Part shown: piece by piece, positions 1 to 19,999 of the stretch
Layout of the letters: each line of letters begins with the position of its first letter
How positions within the stretch are numbered: position 1 is the stretch's first letter
Source of the DNA: Collybiopsis luxurians FD-317 M1
Taxonomy: Eukaryota > Basidiomycota > Agaricomycetes > Agaricales > Omphalotaceae
Length of the DNA stretch: 64,000 nucleotides
Direction: 5' to 3'
Assembly: GCA_000827265.1 (NCBI GenBank)
Contig: KN834753.1
Location: forward strand, 216,686-280,685
Position numbers and translations under genes: made by a program
Notes under the pieces: generated by a model
Databases searched by the model: none
What the model was told of the DNA's origin: nothing
Seen by the model: the letters and a program-made list of their open reading frames with translations, nothing else

Positions 1-1197
1 TTTGACCCAGCAGCCACAGAAGTGAACTCTTCTACTCCGACTACTTCCGGGACATCTAGCGGCCAACATTCCCGTTCTTCTTCAGCATCCTTCCGTGCAA
101 GCCACTCTCGTGCCTCTTCCGAGTCTCAATTACAAGCCATCTCTTCCGCCCACATGCATAAACTAACTACTCTCCGTCGCGACGTGGTACACACTGTTCG
201 AGAGGTTGTTAATGTGGTATCCAAGTACGGGGGCGGTGCAGCTTTGCCAGAACCAGCTCGAGATGCGATGAAAGGTTTTATCCTCAAACTACCGAAGAAA
301 GTCGGGGAAGCTATGAGGATGGGTGCACCTCCATCCGATACTCCAGCTGATTTAGGTACACCAGGGTCCAGTACTGGTGCCGATAGTGTGGCTGCAGCTG
401 CAGCTGGAAGGGCGGGGAGTGAAAGACGAGCAACTGCTTCCCGGAGGGGAAGAGGTGATCGTGGTGTTGGCAGTTCCCTTTCTGCCTCACAATCGCCAGC
501 AACTTCGACGACCAATTCTCCTGCTAGTTCGCCGAGGATACACTCTTCACGGATGCTTCAATTGTCCAACGGCGATGACCAGGGCGCGTCTGGCTCAGGT
601 TCAGGAAGACATATGGCGCAGCAGCATACAATGAGCGCCGGCATGGCCTTTGTAGCTGCCCAGCGAGTGCTTACTCTTGCGACGGAAAGTTTAGACATGA
701 TGCATGGTGTAACCGGAGTGGTGAGGGAAAGTCTGGACAGGGCTGATGCGTGGGTGGAGAGACTGAAGATGGTTGGTGTTCAACGGGGAGACGGAGCATC
801 CGAAGGTCAACCTCAAGCTGAATCAGGTTCTGCTTCGGATAATCGCGGTCGCATGAATCTCAACTTTTCCCCAAACATGACGCAGTATCGTGATCAGGAA
901 CCTGATCCTGTACTGCTCTCCCCTCTGAGCATGAGCCTCAATCTTGGCAGAAGTAGGAGGGGAAGCATCGGAAGCAGTGCTGGATACAGCTTACCTCCCA
1001 TCTCCGGAGTGAATGAATATTCAGGTTCTTCGAATTACCCTCCTGGTCCAAATACGTCCTCTTACGGCACTAGTTCGTTACCCGGGGATGCACCGAGCCC
1101 AGAATTTGGCTTGGGTTTGCGGACAATGAGTATACCCGGTAACGAGGAGACAGTCAAGAAGGAGTCCGAAGAAGCAAAAATGGAGGTAGATGAATGA
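1..1197 (+). CDS. OPI1: Opi1-type transcriptional regulator, C-terminal part (5' end outside the window)
   Basis: The reading frame is open from base 1, so the first exons lie upstream; the apparent start at base 22 is a GTG and is not a start. The visible protein (about 398 residues) carries the Opi1 core near residues 50-110: a run with RRDVVHTVREVV, then VVSKYGGGAALPEPARDAM and KGFILKLPKK. This matches the Opi1 family (Pfam Opi1), which in yeast is the phosphatidic-acid-sensing repressor of INO1 and other phospholipid genes. The rest is Ser/Pro/Gly-rich and low complexity, with a second short helical block (residues about 215-255, around TLATESLDMMHGV). It ends with an acidic tail, KMEVDE, and a TGA. 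The family is secure; the role in this fungus is inferred from yeast. Confidence 0.85.
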   Translation, partial: FDPAATEVNSSTPTTSGTSSGQHSRSSSASFRASHSRASSESQLQAISSAHMHKLTTLRRDVVHTVREVVNVVSKYGGGAALPEPARDAMKGFILKLPKKVGEAMRMGAPPSDTPADLGTPGSSTGADSVAAAAAGRAGSERRATASRRGRGDRGVGSSLSASQSPATSTTNSPASSPRIHSSRMLQLSNGDDQGASGSGSGRHMAQQHTMSAGMAFVAAQRVLTLATESLDMMHGVTGVVRESLDRADAWVERLKMVGVQRGDGASEGQPQAESGSASDNRGRMNLNFSPNMTQYRDQEPDPVLLSPLSMSLNLGRSRRGSIGSSAGYSLPPISGVNEYSGSSNYPPGPNTSSYGTSSLPGDAPSPEFGLGLRTMSIPGNEETVKKESEEAKMEVDE

Positions 1198-1860
1198 AAC
1201 TGCTCTGGTAAGCAATTCAGTAGAGGTATTCTTGTTACTGTGAATATTAAGATCATTTCCCATCCCTCTGTCTAGATTCATTGCTTTGCTCATGACCTGA
1301 GTTTGCACTGAAATTGGATATACTTCGAAATCTATTCTCTCTGCTTTTTTGCGCTTGAACCCATCTTAATACTGCTTGTCGAAACATTCTCTCCGAGTCC
1401 TTATGCTGTACCTGTTTTTCCGCTTTCGTTGTTTTTTTACCGTCCTGTTGCTCTAAATTATCGTGTTTATTTGAGTGCACTTCTCTCTTTATTCAAACAA
1501 GTATCCGTAAGCAAAGCCCTCCATTCACTCTAGACAGTGTTTTTCATATTTTTACGGCTCGATAACGTTAGCTTTGACATGTGGGAACTTTGTTGATTCC
1601 GCTATACACATAATATTATATAGGAGGTTGGATAGGAGAATGAGCCGTATACTATTACTATACATACGTAGGGTCACGACATCAACTTGAATCTATAAAT
1701 GTTCAAGAGGTTCATCATCTTCTGAAAGATGGACGCAAACGAAGTACTTTTTTTGGATATCTGCTCCGATTCAGTCGCACCGCCTACAAACCCAAAAATA
1801 TCTAACCGCATGACCCGGATTAAATTAATGGCACTGTGATGTCTTAATCTATACGATGTA
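1198..1860. other. intergenic, convergent 3' ends
   Basis: This is the 3' flank shared by the OPI1-like gene and the CLPTM1 gene, which point towards each other. It is T-rich and AT-rich with no open frame that resembles a protein, no tRNA and no clear repeat. Confidence 0.6.
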
Positions 1861-4741
1861 TCATCTCTTTTTCTTACTCTCCTTATCCGAATCCTTATCG
1901 CTAATCGAATCTACATCGTTCGACAACACCTGACCGTATTCGTTGACACGCTTAGGATCGATCCGGTATATCCACCGCTACAAAGAAAAAGGAGAATAAA
2001 AAAGGGATTGTCAACTTTGATCCTACGAGACATGATGTATGGCGGGAATGGGAGATGGGATGGGAGATGGAGATAGAGCTGACCTGATAGAGGAAAATTA
2101 AGAATACGACATCATCCCGGAAACATGCCAGCCGATGAAGGAACGGCATTTTTATGCAAAATCTGCACAGCAAGAAGCAGAGATGAGATTTCGAATTCAA
2201 TTGTTTTAGACGAGAGTGGGAAAAGACGTACGCGAAAAAGTCGTCGACGACAGTGGATAGTGTTTTGTATATCATAGCTTTCATCGGCATGTGGGCTACA
2301 CTCTGTGTGTGGCGTCGTAGGTTAGCGTGGATATGGACATATGCATACCCTCAATAAATGGGACAAACCTTGAGTTTGTAGTTGATGATCAACTGAGGTA
2401 CTAATTGTGCCTGTTCGTTTTTAGAGTTAGCCATCTGGGGAATGCAAGGCAAACGGCAACAGGAATGAGGAGCACGTACAAAGCCGAACATATAAACATA
2501 AGATGTCAACGTGCTGATGATGAAGCTGTACCAGCCTCGGTGAGATTCATACAAGAGGGAGTAGATGGAGTAGATGGCAAGCGTAGGAATGGCGACGTAG
2601 GAAACGTAACGGAAGGCTAGTCGATCATACCTTGAGAACGGTCAGTAAAATAGATGGATAATATTAGAGCAAGAAGCGTACTCCTGGGTCTTCTTTTCAT
2701 CCTCGCTCAGTACATGTTTATCTTATAAATAGTCAGTCAATCACGATGTACTGGCTATATACAACGGTACCTTTGATATCCAGTCTGTAAGGGAACGAAG
2801 ATCCAGGTCCAGCCGCAACGATTGAAATATCCACTGCCTTGGTTATCTAGCCGAAGCAAATTTCATGAGTACGCAAAAGAACCAACAATAAGGCTCTAAC
2901 CTTCCAAGCTTCAATGATCACTCCCATACCAGAACCAAACAAGATCATCCAACTGGTGTTTTCGTTATTGTCGATCAGATAGAGCAGAATCACGATTTGC
3001 ACAAAGACATTAGTAATAATCTATGGCGTCCATGGATCAGATTCAAGAGATCAGATAGATAGATTCGCAGTCACATACAGTCCTAGAGGCAAAATCAGTT
3101 CGAGATGAAAAGGTAAAACAACCGAAATGACCGACCTGACAGAAACTCCAACCATCTCTTTCTTTTGCCTCCAGTGAGACACATCTGACTTGAACGCCAA
3201 CATTTCGAATCTGCAACCCAAATCAGTCACGCCAGTGTCCCACTCACCGCACAGGCCAGACTGTTACTTACAGCATATGTAAGACGCTAACCAACCCCGT
3301 AAGACCCAAGAACCAAGGATTCGTTTCGATTAACATTCTCTTGATCTCGTCCAATTCCGCGCTGGCGCCTCCACCCTGCTGTTTAGCAGCTTCGTTGAAA
3401 CCGTGCGTCATTGAGGCAAACATTTGGAACTTCATGTATGACATGGGCTGAAACGTGATTTGAATGGGTAAGGAGGGCGTGGTGGAGTTGATTTCGACAT
3501 AGTGAGAGCGCAGGTGCCAGAATTCGTTGGGAAAGATGATGGGCTTGTAGATGCCCGTGGTGCCCGAGGGATCGCGGCGGTTGGGAATAAGATGAACATC
3601 TGAACGAGGATGTCAGAAGGCGATACGGGCATGGAAGAAGAGTCTAAAAAAACACACGTTCAAGGAGAGGTGGCGGTAGCTGAGCGTATGGAACTTGGGC
3701 ACTGTCAGAAATCAAAGCAAGGGTGATGTTCTGAAACTGCGTGAGCCGGATAGGTTGTCTGCTGCCAAGAGCTGGACACTTACCTTGTGCCAGTATGGCA
3801 TGATCACATCAGCTTCCTGTGATATGCGTCAATTATAAGTTTTGATGAAAGACCAGAACATACCTCTGATTCTTCCTGAGCTTGTTCGTCGTTGTTTCCA
3901 CCGAGAAGGTTCTTCTCTTTGCGTATCTTGGGTCTCGCCATGTAAGGGGTGAGGACTTGAATTTGTTCAAGAAATCAATGAGCAAACGATTTGACTGCGA
4001 AGAGACTTTGGACCCACGTTTGCGGACATGATGAATATTTTCAGGATTGAAGCTCTCGCTCAGTGGATCTGGACTGGTGTTTTCTTTGGTTAAAAAGATG
4101 TCCACCCACAGGGATCCGTTATTTAGCACAGTCTAAAATTTCAGTGAGCCTGTATGAGAATACACGCGGTTTCGCGAACTTGCCTCTGGAAATGCGATAT
4201 CATACTCTACAACTCTGCCGTCGGAATAGTCACCGTATGAGATATTCCGCCAGATGAAATTTGGTAATCCTGCATCTCTGTCTTTCCGGTACCCAGAAGT
4301 CCATTGCCTGGAAAATACATCTCCGTTCGGAGAAGTGGAGAGATAAACGTGCATGTCGAGCAAAGTGCCGAGCGACCATGCAGGTGAAGCTTGAGTTGGA
4401 GGTAGAAGCCAAGGATTCGGTGCGTCCGGAGAGGCAGAGCCGGAAGGGCCACTGGTCGTGGTCTGAACGGCTGGAGCAGTCGGTTTGGGCGCAAAGAATT
4501 TAGTGACTAGGAATGATACCGTGAATACTCTTGAGATATGAAATGGCTTGAGATTCTATTTACTCATTTGAGATATCATCCATACTACAAAGATTTGCTA
4601 ACCAAGCAATGAGAACCTCGTATGCGAGCTGGAGAAAGAAAAACCTGCCTGAGCGATGCCAAAAAACCTCCTGAATGGGGACTCTTCTTCCTGCTGGCCT
4701 CTGGCAGCTCCTGCTGGAGCTTGTCCTTGCGCGTCGGGCAT
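1861..4741 (-). CDS. CLPTM1: CLPTM1-family multi-pass membrane protein
   Basis: The start is the ATG at 4741-4739 (MPDAQGQAPAGAA...) and the stop is at 1861-1863 after a basic, KKKR-ending tail; about ten short introns interrupt the gene. Pieces in order: an N-terminal FFGIAQ segment, a lumenal domain with LYVHVYLSTS-like and GSLWVDIFLTK stretches, WYSFIISTLTSYVYMFGF, LVPQLIINYKLKSVAHMPMKAM, and a C-terminal FIKMPFLHRLACFRDDVVFLIFLYQRWIYRIDP region. These are signature stretches of the CLPTM1/CLPTM1L family, endoplasmic-reticulum membrane proteins with several transmembrane helices; recent work ties CLPTM1L to GPI-lipid scrambling and CLPTM1 to receptor trafficking. The C-terminal helices are separated by introns near 2090-2110, 2300-2350 and 2630-2900. 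The family call is firm, though individual exon borders were placed by eye. Confidence 0.88.
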
Positions 4742-5714
4742 ATTGAGGTTGCGTCGCGGTCGGAAGGAAAGGATGAGGACTAGCGCTTAGACGGATTGCG
4801 CAAGCTCATGACCAGACACGGTTGGGCGCTTATGACGCGCCGACGCGTCCGAACAAGCGAAGACATTTGCATGATTGCTGTACAAAAGGCTCAAGGCCAC
4901 GTAGTGATATTATTTTTATCGTCGCTAGAGAGTTCGGCTCGCCTAGCTTATTATAATTTAGGAACTAGCAGGGACAGGTCGCGCCTCCGAACGAGCAGAT
5001 CAACGTCACATCTGAGCTGGCCGCTGGCACAGGCAACTGGGATCGACGTACGATATGAGCCGCTGGGTGTATTCAGACACGTCGAATAGTATCATGTTCT
5101 AGCCACTAACGCTCTGCATTGTCTCGGTATCACGGTTACACTTGGTTACGGGAATATGAATCACCACGGAAATGGGAACAATATATGGCTGAATGCTGGC
5201 TTTTTACAGCTTCTTACAGCTCTTGTAGGGCGCCCAAAGGATGTCCAAGAAGGACCTAATTTTTACTCATTGTAAAGTGTATACAATAGACATTTCCATA
5301 ATACCATTGTACGCCCCAATTACCCCAATTTATGAGCCTTGGACATCGTCAGTGAGGAGGCCATGGAGCACAGAGTTGTATAGGATAACTGAAAAAGGAA
5401 ATGATGGGCGAACCCTTTACCCTTCGAATAGAACATTCCATGGTTGCACAGCTCACGTGATCGGATTGGGGCTTAGGGTTTCCTGCGGCCCTTTTCATAG
5501 GCGGTCTTTCAATCTTTTCTTTAAAACCCCCATCATCTCCTCGTCGTCTACAGCATCCACCAACACCTTATCTTGTAAGTTATCGCGCTCAACGACGAAC
5601 CCTTTCACGTTCAGCTCATATATTCTTCAGTTTAGATCCCCTTATATCTCACCGTGAGTCCTTCACGCGACCCTCAACGCGTCGTTCAACAAACCTAATC
5701 TTTCCTCTCAACAG
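4742..5714. promoter_or_regulatory. divergent promoter region between CLPTM1 and 14-3-3, with 14-3-3 leader
   Basis: No coding frame here resembles a protein. The last 200 bases look like the 14-3-3 transcript leader: a pyrimidine-rich tract (about 5510-5570), then GTAAGT-type and GTGAGT-type donors (about 5575 and 5655) and a CTCAACAG acceptor immediately before the ATG at 5715. A leader intron is therefore likely. Confidence 0.5.
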
Positions 5715-6658
5715 ATGCCTGAATCCCGTGAAGACTCTGTTTACCTCGCCAAGCTCGCTGAGCAGGCCGAGCGTTACGAAGGTAGGTTTCCTCTCGCATA
5801 TCGCGCTTATCTGCCCGTCTCACTGTCCGTTATCTTTTTCCAGAGATGGTTGAGAACATGAAGCGTGTCGCTTCATCAGACCAAGAACTTACCGTAGAAG
5901 AGCGAAATCTGCTCTCGGTCGCATACAAGAACGTTATTGGTGCACGCCGTGCATCATGGAGAATTGTCTCGTCGATTGAGCAAAAAGAAGAATCCAAGGG
6001 TAACGAGGCCCAGGTGTCGATGATCAAGGGCTACAGAGAGAAGATCGAGACCGAACTCGCTAAGATTTGCGAAGACATTCTCGATGTTCTCGACAAGCAC
6101 CTTATCCCTTCTGCTGCCTCAGGGGAGTCGAAGGTCTTCTATCACAAGATGTTAGTTCTGCTCTTCGTATGTATCTCCCTTTCATTTACTCATGTCATCA
6201 TCCAGGATGGGCGACTACCACCGTTACCTCGCTGAATTCGCTACTGGTGACAAACGGAAAGAGAGTGCCGACAAGTCCCTTGAGGCTTACAAGGCTGCCT
6301 CTGACGTTGCTGTCACCGAACTTCCTCCCACTCACCCTATCCGTCTCGGTCTTGCCTTGAACTTCTCCGTCTTCTACTACGAGATCCTCAACAGCCCCGA
6401 CCGTGCATGCCATCTTGCCAAGCAGGCGTTCGATGATGCTATTGCTGAGCTCGACACCCTCTCGGAAGAGAGCTACAAGGACTCGACCCTTATCATGCAG
6501 TTGCTCAGGGACAACCTGACCCTTTGGACTTCAGACATGCAGGACTCTGGTAAGATTCTCTATTCATGCATACCATGTCGTGCGCTAATCATAGTTTTCT
6601 AGCAGACAAACCCGCAGACAGTAAGGAGGAAGCTGCTGAGGCACCTGTCGACGAGTAG
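5715..6658 (+). CDS. BMH1: 14-3-3 protein
   Basis: Exons 5715-5781, 5844-6150, 6206-6549 and about 6603-6658 join to a 14-3-3 protein of normal length (about 255-260 residues). Diagnostic stretches are [20 protein letters not shown] at the N-terminus, [20 protein letters not shown] (helix 3, phosphopeptide-binding), [30 protein letters not shown], and [16 protein letters not shown] before an acidic, Glu/Ala-rich tail. 14-3-3 dimers bind phosphoserine/phosphothreonine clients and control checkpoint, trafficking and metabolic signalling in the cytoplasm. The ATG follows an intron acceptor directly, so the leader is probably spliced. The last intron ends in a tandem AG (CTAGCAG), giving two possible tails that differ by one residue. 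Confidence 0.96.
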
Positions 6659-7007
6659 ACGCGTTTTTATTTATCACATCGTATGGTATATATCGCCGCT
6701 TCATTCGCCCTTCCGTTCTTGTCCCTATAATGCTTACATCCCGGAACTCCAATCCCTTTGATCATCGAATCAAAAACCCCCCTGTCTCCTTGCATTCCTC
6801 ATATCCGTACTCCCTCCACCGTAACTCTACCATTATCATGATCACTAGTAAATTTTGTTAGCTTTTGCATGGTCTTTTGAGATGAAACAAATCGTAAAAA
6901 AACATTTTAACACAATAGTACTGTGTGATTTCGTGAGCAATGGCATCATTGATTGAAACCATAGCCGCAGTGACAGCGCGCCGAACGCGTCTTTACTACC
7001 TTGATGA
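6659..7007. other. intergenic, 14-3-3 3' flank and BST1 promoter
   Basis: AT-rich spacer between two genes on the same strand, with no coding or RNA signal seen. An out-of-frame ATG lies four bases before the chosen BST1 start. Confidence 0.5.
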
Positions 7008-10000
7008 ATGTCTCGTCTCATAGCTTGGCTTCAAGGCGCATTTTCCATTGCTGCCGTCTTGTTCTTTCTTTATGCTAGTCAGGATGTCGCAGAGAATCTT
7101 TCTCCGCAAGGTTGTCGAATGTCGTGGATGAATCCATCGTACATTCTGCAAACACAATTTAATAATTCTTGGACCCCTTTGGCTCGAAGATATTCGCTGT
7201 TTCTGTATCGAGAAGACCAATGGGAACGAGAAGTGCGTGGAATGAAGCCGAGTTTCGAACGCAACTGATTGGGACTCAAGCTTCACGGTGCAACTCCGGT
7301 ATTATTTATTCCTGGAAATGCTGGCTCCTCAGGCCAAGTTCGGTCTATTGCTTCCTCAGCTACCAGACAGTTTTACTCGAGCCCCAACGTCCCAACTTAC
7401 GAAGCGTATGCGAGAAATATGAAAGCGCTAGACTTTTTTGCGGGTTAGTCCTAATCCAGTTTTGGTTCACGGTGGATTGAATTTTGCTCTAGTGGACTTT
7501 AATGAAGATCTCTCTGCATTCCATGGGCCGACTATACAGGCGCAGACAGAGTACTGCGCTCGGGCCATCTCATATATACTATCTCTATATCCGCCAAATA
7601 CTCAAATTATTATCATGGGCCATTCTATGGGTGGAATTGTCGCCACATCTTTATTGCCTTCAAAAGACATTGCGGCGATTATTACAATGTCCACCCCGCA
7701 TACTTTACCTCCTGCGCGATTCGATCAACGGATAGACGAGATTTACACGAGGCACCGGGAAGTGTTACATCGCGATTCGACGCCGATTTTATCTCTTTGT
7801 GGAGGAGCGACGGACATGATGATTCCCTCCGAATCGTGTATCTTGCCGTGGTCGGATGAAGGCCCGGAAATTCCGTACAGACGGACTGTGTTTTCGTCAG
7901 CCTTGGAGGGTTCGTGGACTGGTGTCGGTCATAGGGAAATGGTTTGGTGTCATCAAGTACGATGGAGGGTGGCGAGGGCTGCAATGGAGCTGACATTGGC
8001 TACTTCGTTGGCTGACCGTGGCCTGATTCTCGACAAATGGTTGAGAGATGGCCATACGTTACCTCCAACGGCAGAAGAAGTAGGCTCACCTGGGAAATTC
8101 TCGATAGGAGAGAATGATTTCAGGACGGTTGCCTCTGGCGAGCGGTTGGTCTTAGTGAAGCCACGCGGGACGCAGACGTATTTGCTTCCTGTTTCAAAGG
8201 GTTTCCCTCGATTTGTGCTCTTTGTCTCTCAAGGATCGATTCCGCCAGTGTCACCTGAAAGACCAAATTCGTTACGGGTGACAGTAGCGGTATGTTCAGG
8301 CTCCGCTGCCCCTCTTCAGTGTGATACCCTGCAGCCTACGATACATAAGCTTATCCCGAATCCTGTATCTGGTTCTGTTTTTCCAGTGCCTCAGCAGGGA
8401 GCAGATGAGTCGGAGGGTGTTGTACTTTTTGAAGCGGATGTCATACCCCTGACCAGTCCCGGGGATTGGGTTGCGGTTCAGATAGAGCGGTCGGATGGAG
8501 AAGGATGGCTCGTCGGTGGTTTCGTTTCTGCGGACAAGATTCTCCACGACGTTTCTATGCCAAGTGAATTCCTTTATTTGCTGCCCTTGACCACGTCAAA
8601 TTTGTGGCTGACATTGGCATTCTGATTTTACTTGCAGGAATGCTCTTGAGAAGTACGACTGTGTCATTTCCGGATTCAGCCGCTCTACGGACCTCCGTAC
8701 GCTTCCCAAAGTTGAGCTCCAATGCACTTATAGTGTACGGAATCGTTCCGAAGATGGCGGATAATTCGCTCTGTAGAGATCGTAAGTTATTTGGAAGACG
8801 TCTTTTATTGATTTTTCATTTCTTTTCCTTTCATTCAGAACCTTTCCTTCCACCATTACTAGTGCATACATCGCATCCCTCGGAAACTCATTATTTTCCT
8901 CTGGCATCAAAGTCACCTCATCAGATTCTTCTTCACACGCACGGCTCCGCGCCATACATCGAGTCACCCTCGGGGCTTTTCGGTGAGGGAGTTGAGCTTG
9001 TGATCTACTCTGCTATCAATGGGTGCTCCATGCAGCTCCGAGGTTTTGATATTAGTATTGACTGGAAAGCCACTCTTGGTCGCTGGCCTGCGCGATATTT
9101 CACAACCATTGTGTGCTGGGCGGTTGGAATTGTCTCGTTGATTGTCTTTGAAGCTTGGGGAATCGGGGAAGATGAGAGCATCCGTGAGCATGTTTTTTTG
9201 TACCAAGAATTTTTCTGAAAGCATGATTAGCTTCTGTGCCTCCCGTCGATCGCTCTCTTCGGGACTTTGGGCAGCGAAAATTACCTAGACTACTGTTAGC
9301 GTCATTTGTCGTCTCGCTATTCCCTCTTCCTGAGCAATTTTTTCTTGGGACCGGAGGTGATTGGCTATTAGCGCTGATAGCACCCCTGCTTCTTATGATC
9401 GCTTCTGGTTTGGTGTGCGTTTCATGGGCACTGCTGGTTCTTCTTATGTGGCCGATTGGGAAGATCAGCCATATGTTTTCGGCGAAGTTCGGAGCTTTTT
9501 AATCGTGATGCTGATTCTATGGCTGACACGAACACTGTTTACAGGCGACGAGAAGAAATTACGAGTGCTCGAAGAAGCACAGTCGTATCAATGATCTTCA
9601 TTTTTGCGTTGATCTTTTTCTTCATTCCATGGCAGGTAGCGTATCTATGCTGCTGGATTATACATCTACAATCTTGCGCTGGAGATTATTTTGCACCGCC
9701 GGAAGTTGTATCGGAATCTGTTACAGCCATCCCGCTGCTCACCCGAGATGGATCGTCAACTGAAGACAGTGAAGATGTCGCGCGACCGCCCGCGTCGTCC
9801 CAGCAAAGGCACTTGACAAGTAATCGCAACCATAGGGCTCATCTGCTACTTTTCATGACTTGGCTCCTTCCTCTTGCTGCACCGGTATTGGTAGTGTGGG
9901 TGCGAACACTGGTTACTGCGGGATTGACAACGCCATTTGACGGGGATCATTTCTTTTTGAATGTCGCGCCGTTCTTGGTGTTGGTTGATTTTGCATCATG

Positions 10001-10275
10001 GACTTCGAGGCCTTTACTGCAGAGACAGAGGTTCGTTCGTTCAGAGTTTGTGATGAACTCTATCAAAAGCTCATGGTTTTTTTTTTTTTGTGCCTAGTGG
10101 GGAGTGGTATTTTTCGACGCGCTGGCTACTTTGTTTTGTTGCTGCAGTTGCTTTTATCGTTGGCCCTCGAAAAACCTACCACATCTTTGATGCGGCGCGT
10201 CTAGCTATCGCGGCGTTAGTAGTGGCACGAGTAGGACCTCGGTACTGGGGAAGAAGTTCCTGGAGTTTTTCTTAG
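7008..10275 (+). CDS. BST1: GPI inositol-deacylase (Bst1/PGAP1 family)
   Basis: The protein starts [10 protein letters not shown] with an N-terminal membrane anchor (residues about 8-24). After an intron near 7231 comes the PGAP1 core: [38 protein letters not shown], and the lipase elbow [13 protein letters not shown], whose Ser is the nucleophile. MSTPHTLPP, a candidate catalytic Asp ([11 protein letters not shown]) and VGHREMVW, with the likely catalytic His, follow. The C-terminal third (about 9080-10275) is multi-pass membrane, for instance [17 protein letters not shown] and [13 protein letters not shown]. The family removes the acyl chain from GPI inositol in the ER, a step in sorting and quality control of GPI-anchored proteins. 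Around eight introns; several exon borders near 8790-8850 and 9190-9600 were placed only roughly. The gene is complete and all catalytic elements are visible. Confidence 0.9.
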
Positions 10276-11100
10276 CTTCAGCCACCTAGACTATACAGCA
10301 GATTCATCAAAGTTCACGTGGCGTTCATGATGAATGAGATCTGAGATTGGCTCCGCTTCCCTCGTTAGCCAGATCGACTCATTTCAGGAAAACGGAGCTT
10401 GCTGTTTCTCTGCGCTCAGTCATTGTACACAGGACTTAAATACCCTCAAAACGTAGAATAGTCTGGGTTTGTGGTAGCAACATGGAATTCGTAGAGACTA
10501 GTGTTATGCGATCGATGATCGCAAGGACGAATGATCAATGCATTTTCGGAGGCGCATATAAAAAAGCTTGCGTAATTCTCGGACGGGTGTACGTGTTACG
10601 ACTGAAGGTTTTTGGCCGCAGATGCTGTTGAATACAGTATTTCAGGAATTTTGTATACAAGAAAAAAAAAGTCATTCATGAGAGCACGAATTGATTGAGA
10701 CCCGAAGAGGCAAAAAGGACCAGATCATTCTCCGAATTCAATATGGGCCCTGATATGTCCAGATCCGGACAATAACCTTCGCACCCACCCTTAGCACATG
10801 CAGTGAGGAAAAGTGAACGAAAAAAATCGGTGGAAGAGATAGGCTGGTAGACATGGTCTAATAGTGAAAGAATATGATTATTTTCAACGAAAAGAGTGAG
10901 ATCTCAGAGAGAAATTTGCGGGTTCGCGAATAGCCGAGAGGACGATTGCGATGACTGATTTCAATTAGCCTTCCCACGGGACTGATCCAGCTTAGGAATA
11001 TAGCGGCTCTTCTCTGTTCGTAACCACAAGCACCTGCGGCGACTGTCTCTGCAATCTTTTCTAATTTCCCTAATAAAATCTGAATCCCCTTGGATAGAGC
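10276..11100. other. intergenic, KDM5 promoter region
   Basis: 825 bases without a credible coding frame. It holds a TATAAAA-like stretch near 10557 and A-runs near 10660, but no RNA gene and no repeat structure was seen. Confidence 0.5.
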
Positions 11101-17551
<6,451 letters not shown>

Positions 17552-17858
17552 TTCTTTGCAGACAGTTTTCCGCGATTTATTTTTCTTTGCTTTGCTTTCT
17601 GCCGCTGTGTCGTAGCCATTATGATAACTATATAAACTCTTTCTTGTTCTATTTCTGGGACATGATCTTCTCCCTATGGCTATTCCGGTCGATTCTTATT
17701 TTGTGTAGATCCATTTTGTGTAGGTTTAGCGTTTGGGTTTGCAATGCAATGTGTTATGCATTCAACTCAGGTAGTCTAGGTGGATCGCCAGGTTTATGTA
17801 GAGGGCCAAGACATATATTCTCATAAACTACATAACTAATACTAAAAGTAGCTATCTC
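17552..17858. other. convergent 3' intergenic spacer
   Basis: Spacer between the 3' ends of KDM5 (+) and the ubiquitin-S27a gene (-). T-rich with TGTGTAG-type 3'-end signals; nothing coding. Confidence 0.5.
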
Positions 17859-18573
<715 letters not shown>

Positions 18574-19999
18574 TCTGAGTCCGGACGCCTTTGTCTGTTC
18601 AACGATATTAACGGTGAAGTCGTTGACAAAAGCAAGAGCCGATGAAAGTCGATGTGAAGGAGCGGAAATTTTCGACGGCGATGATTTGTGAGCATGACGG
18701 TGGCAGTGCAGACCTATACAGTTCTGACGGTCACATGCACTCGGTGGGCGCGTTAGCTTCCTGACCAGTGACCACAACGACCACAATGACCACAAACTTA
18801 CATGGAGCTACTTTACCCCCCAATTGACTTAAATCGGTATCACAGTCGGCGCTGGTTTCGCCATTTCATTATAAACTTTACTGTGAACATTTCAGCTTGA
18901 GATTTAGGAGGGCTCCATGCGTCGCGTAAGTCTTCAATCTCAATTACGCTCAATAACTTAATGCTTTATACTATCATTCAGTAATAATCGACAGTGTTTT
19001 CGAAAAGAAGCATGGAAGCAAGTTTAATGAGGCTCAATGTTCTGGAATTTACGAGACACTGGGGTCGTTCAATTGACAGGGTCATCAGCGAATTGGCTTT
19101 GTTTAATGAAGCTGTAAACTCTTCCGAGCCCTTACTTGTTCTTGGAGTCATTGATAGATCTTCGCGCTTCACTCTCACGGACAGCAGCTCTTTCGGAGAG
19201 GGCCTTGAAAAATCTATCTCCCTTTATCCCGATGTCATACTATACTTATGTCAATTCCTTGTGCTCTGATTGAACAATCTGCTGGGGCATCGGCGGTATA
19301 CATTGCTCATTGACTCGGAAGGTAGCTTTGAGCATGCATTTCGACAAGGTGTATTCCCGTCTTACTAGATTTCGTACAAAAGCCGTTGACGGCGGATGTC
19401 TTGTGGGTCGGGGTTAGCGAGCAGTGAGCATCTGTGGACAGTCGAATCCTATCATATGACAGCTAATCCTCTCCTCAACTTGTCAAAAGCAGGGTTCAAG
19501 AATTCTTATGAACCTGAAGTTTTCTATATATGCCAGCATATTAATTGAAACTATACTTCCACCCATCTGCTTGGGCTCACAGCGATGTGATCTCCGGGTT
19601 GTTGCGTGTTGTTGTTGACCCGAGAATGGTAACAGGGCGGGTCAATAACTTTAGCATCCTAACATTTGCGCTTTCAAGAGCAATTCCAACCGAACCCTTT
19701 CGTTGACAACCATTCACGGTTCCCCATATTAAAACTGGCACGAAGCATATGGGACGCCACATTTGTTATGGCGGTCAGAAGCGATAACAAAAGGAGAGCG
19801 TGAAGAAATGATATCATGCTCGCTCTTCCATCAGCCGTGATCTTGCCTTGATATTGAGCTGTCGAGAAGATTGATGTGGTAACAATGTATGTGATTTCCT
19901 GTGGCTGCTTTGCGTTCAGGATTACACTTCCCAGGCCCTTTTCCGATAAAAGGTACCCGGCCTCACCTGAACGCGTCGCGCTGTTCCCCCAAGGTCAAC
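18574..19999. other. divergent intergenic region
   Basis: About 1.4 kb between the ubiquitin-S27a start (-) and the sedolisin start (+). Short open frames occur (for example around 18994-19269) but they resemble nothing and have no introns linking them. No tRNA or inverted-end element was recognised. Confidence 0.45.

Noticed and set aside
5241..5657. 138-residue open frame upstream of the 14-3-3 gene
   Set aside because: It overlaps the pyrimidine-rich promoter and leader of 14-3-3 and resembles no protein.
19901..19999. Upstream extension of the sedolisin frame (MAALRSGLHF...)
   Set aside because: The extension does not begin with ATG and would bury the signal peptide that starts at 20000.
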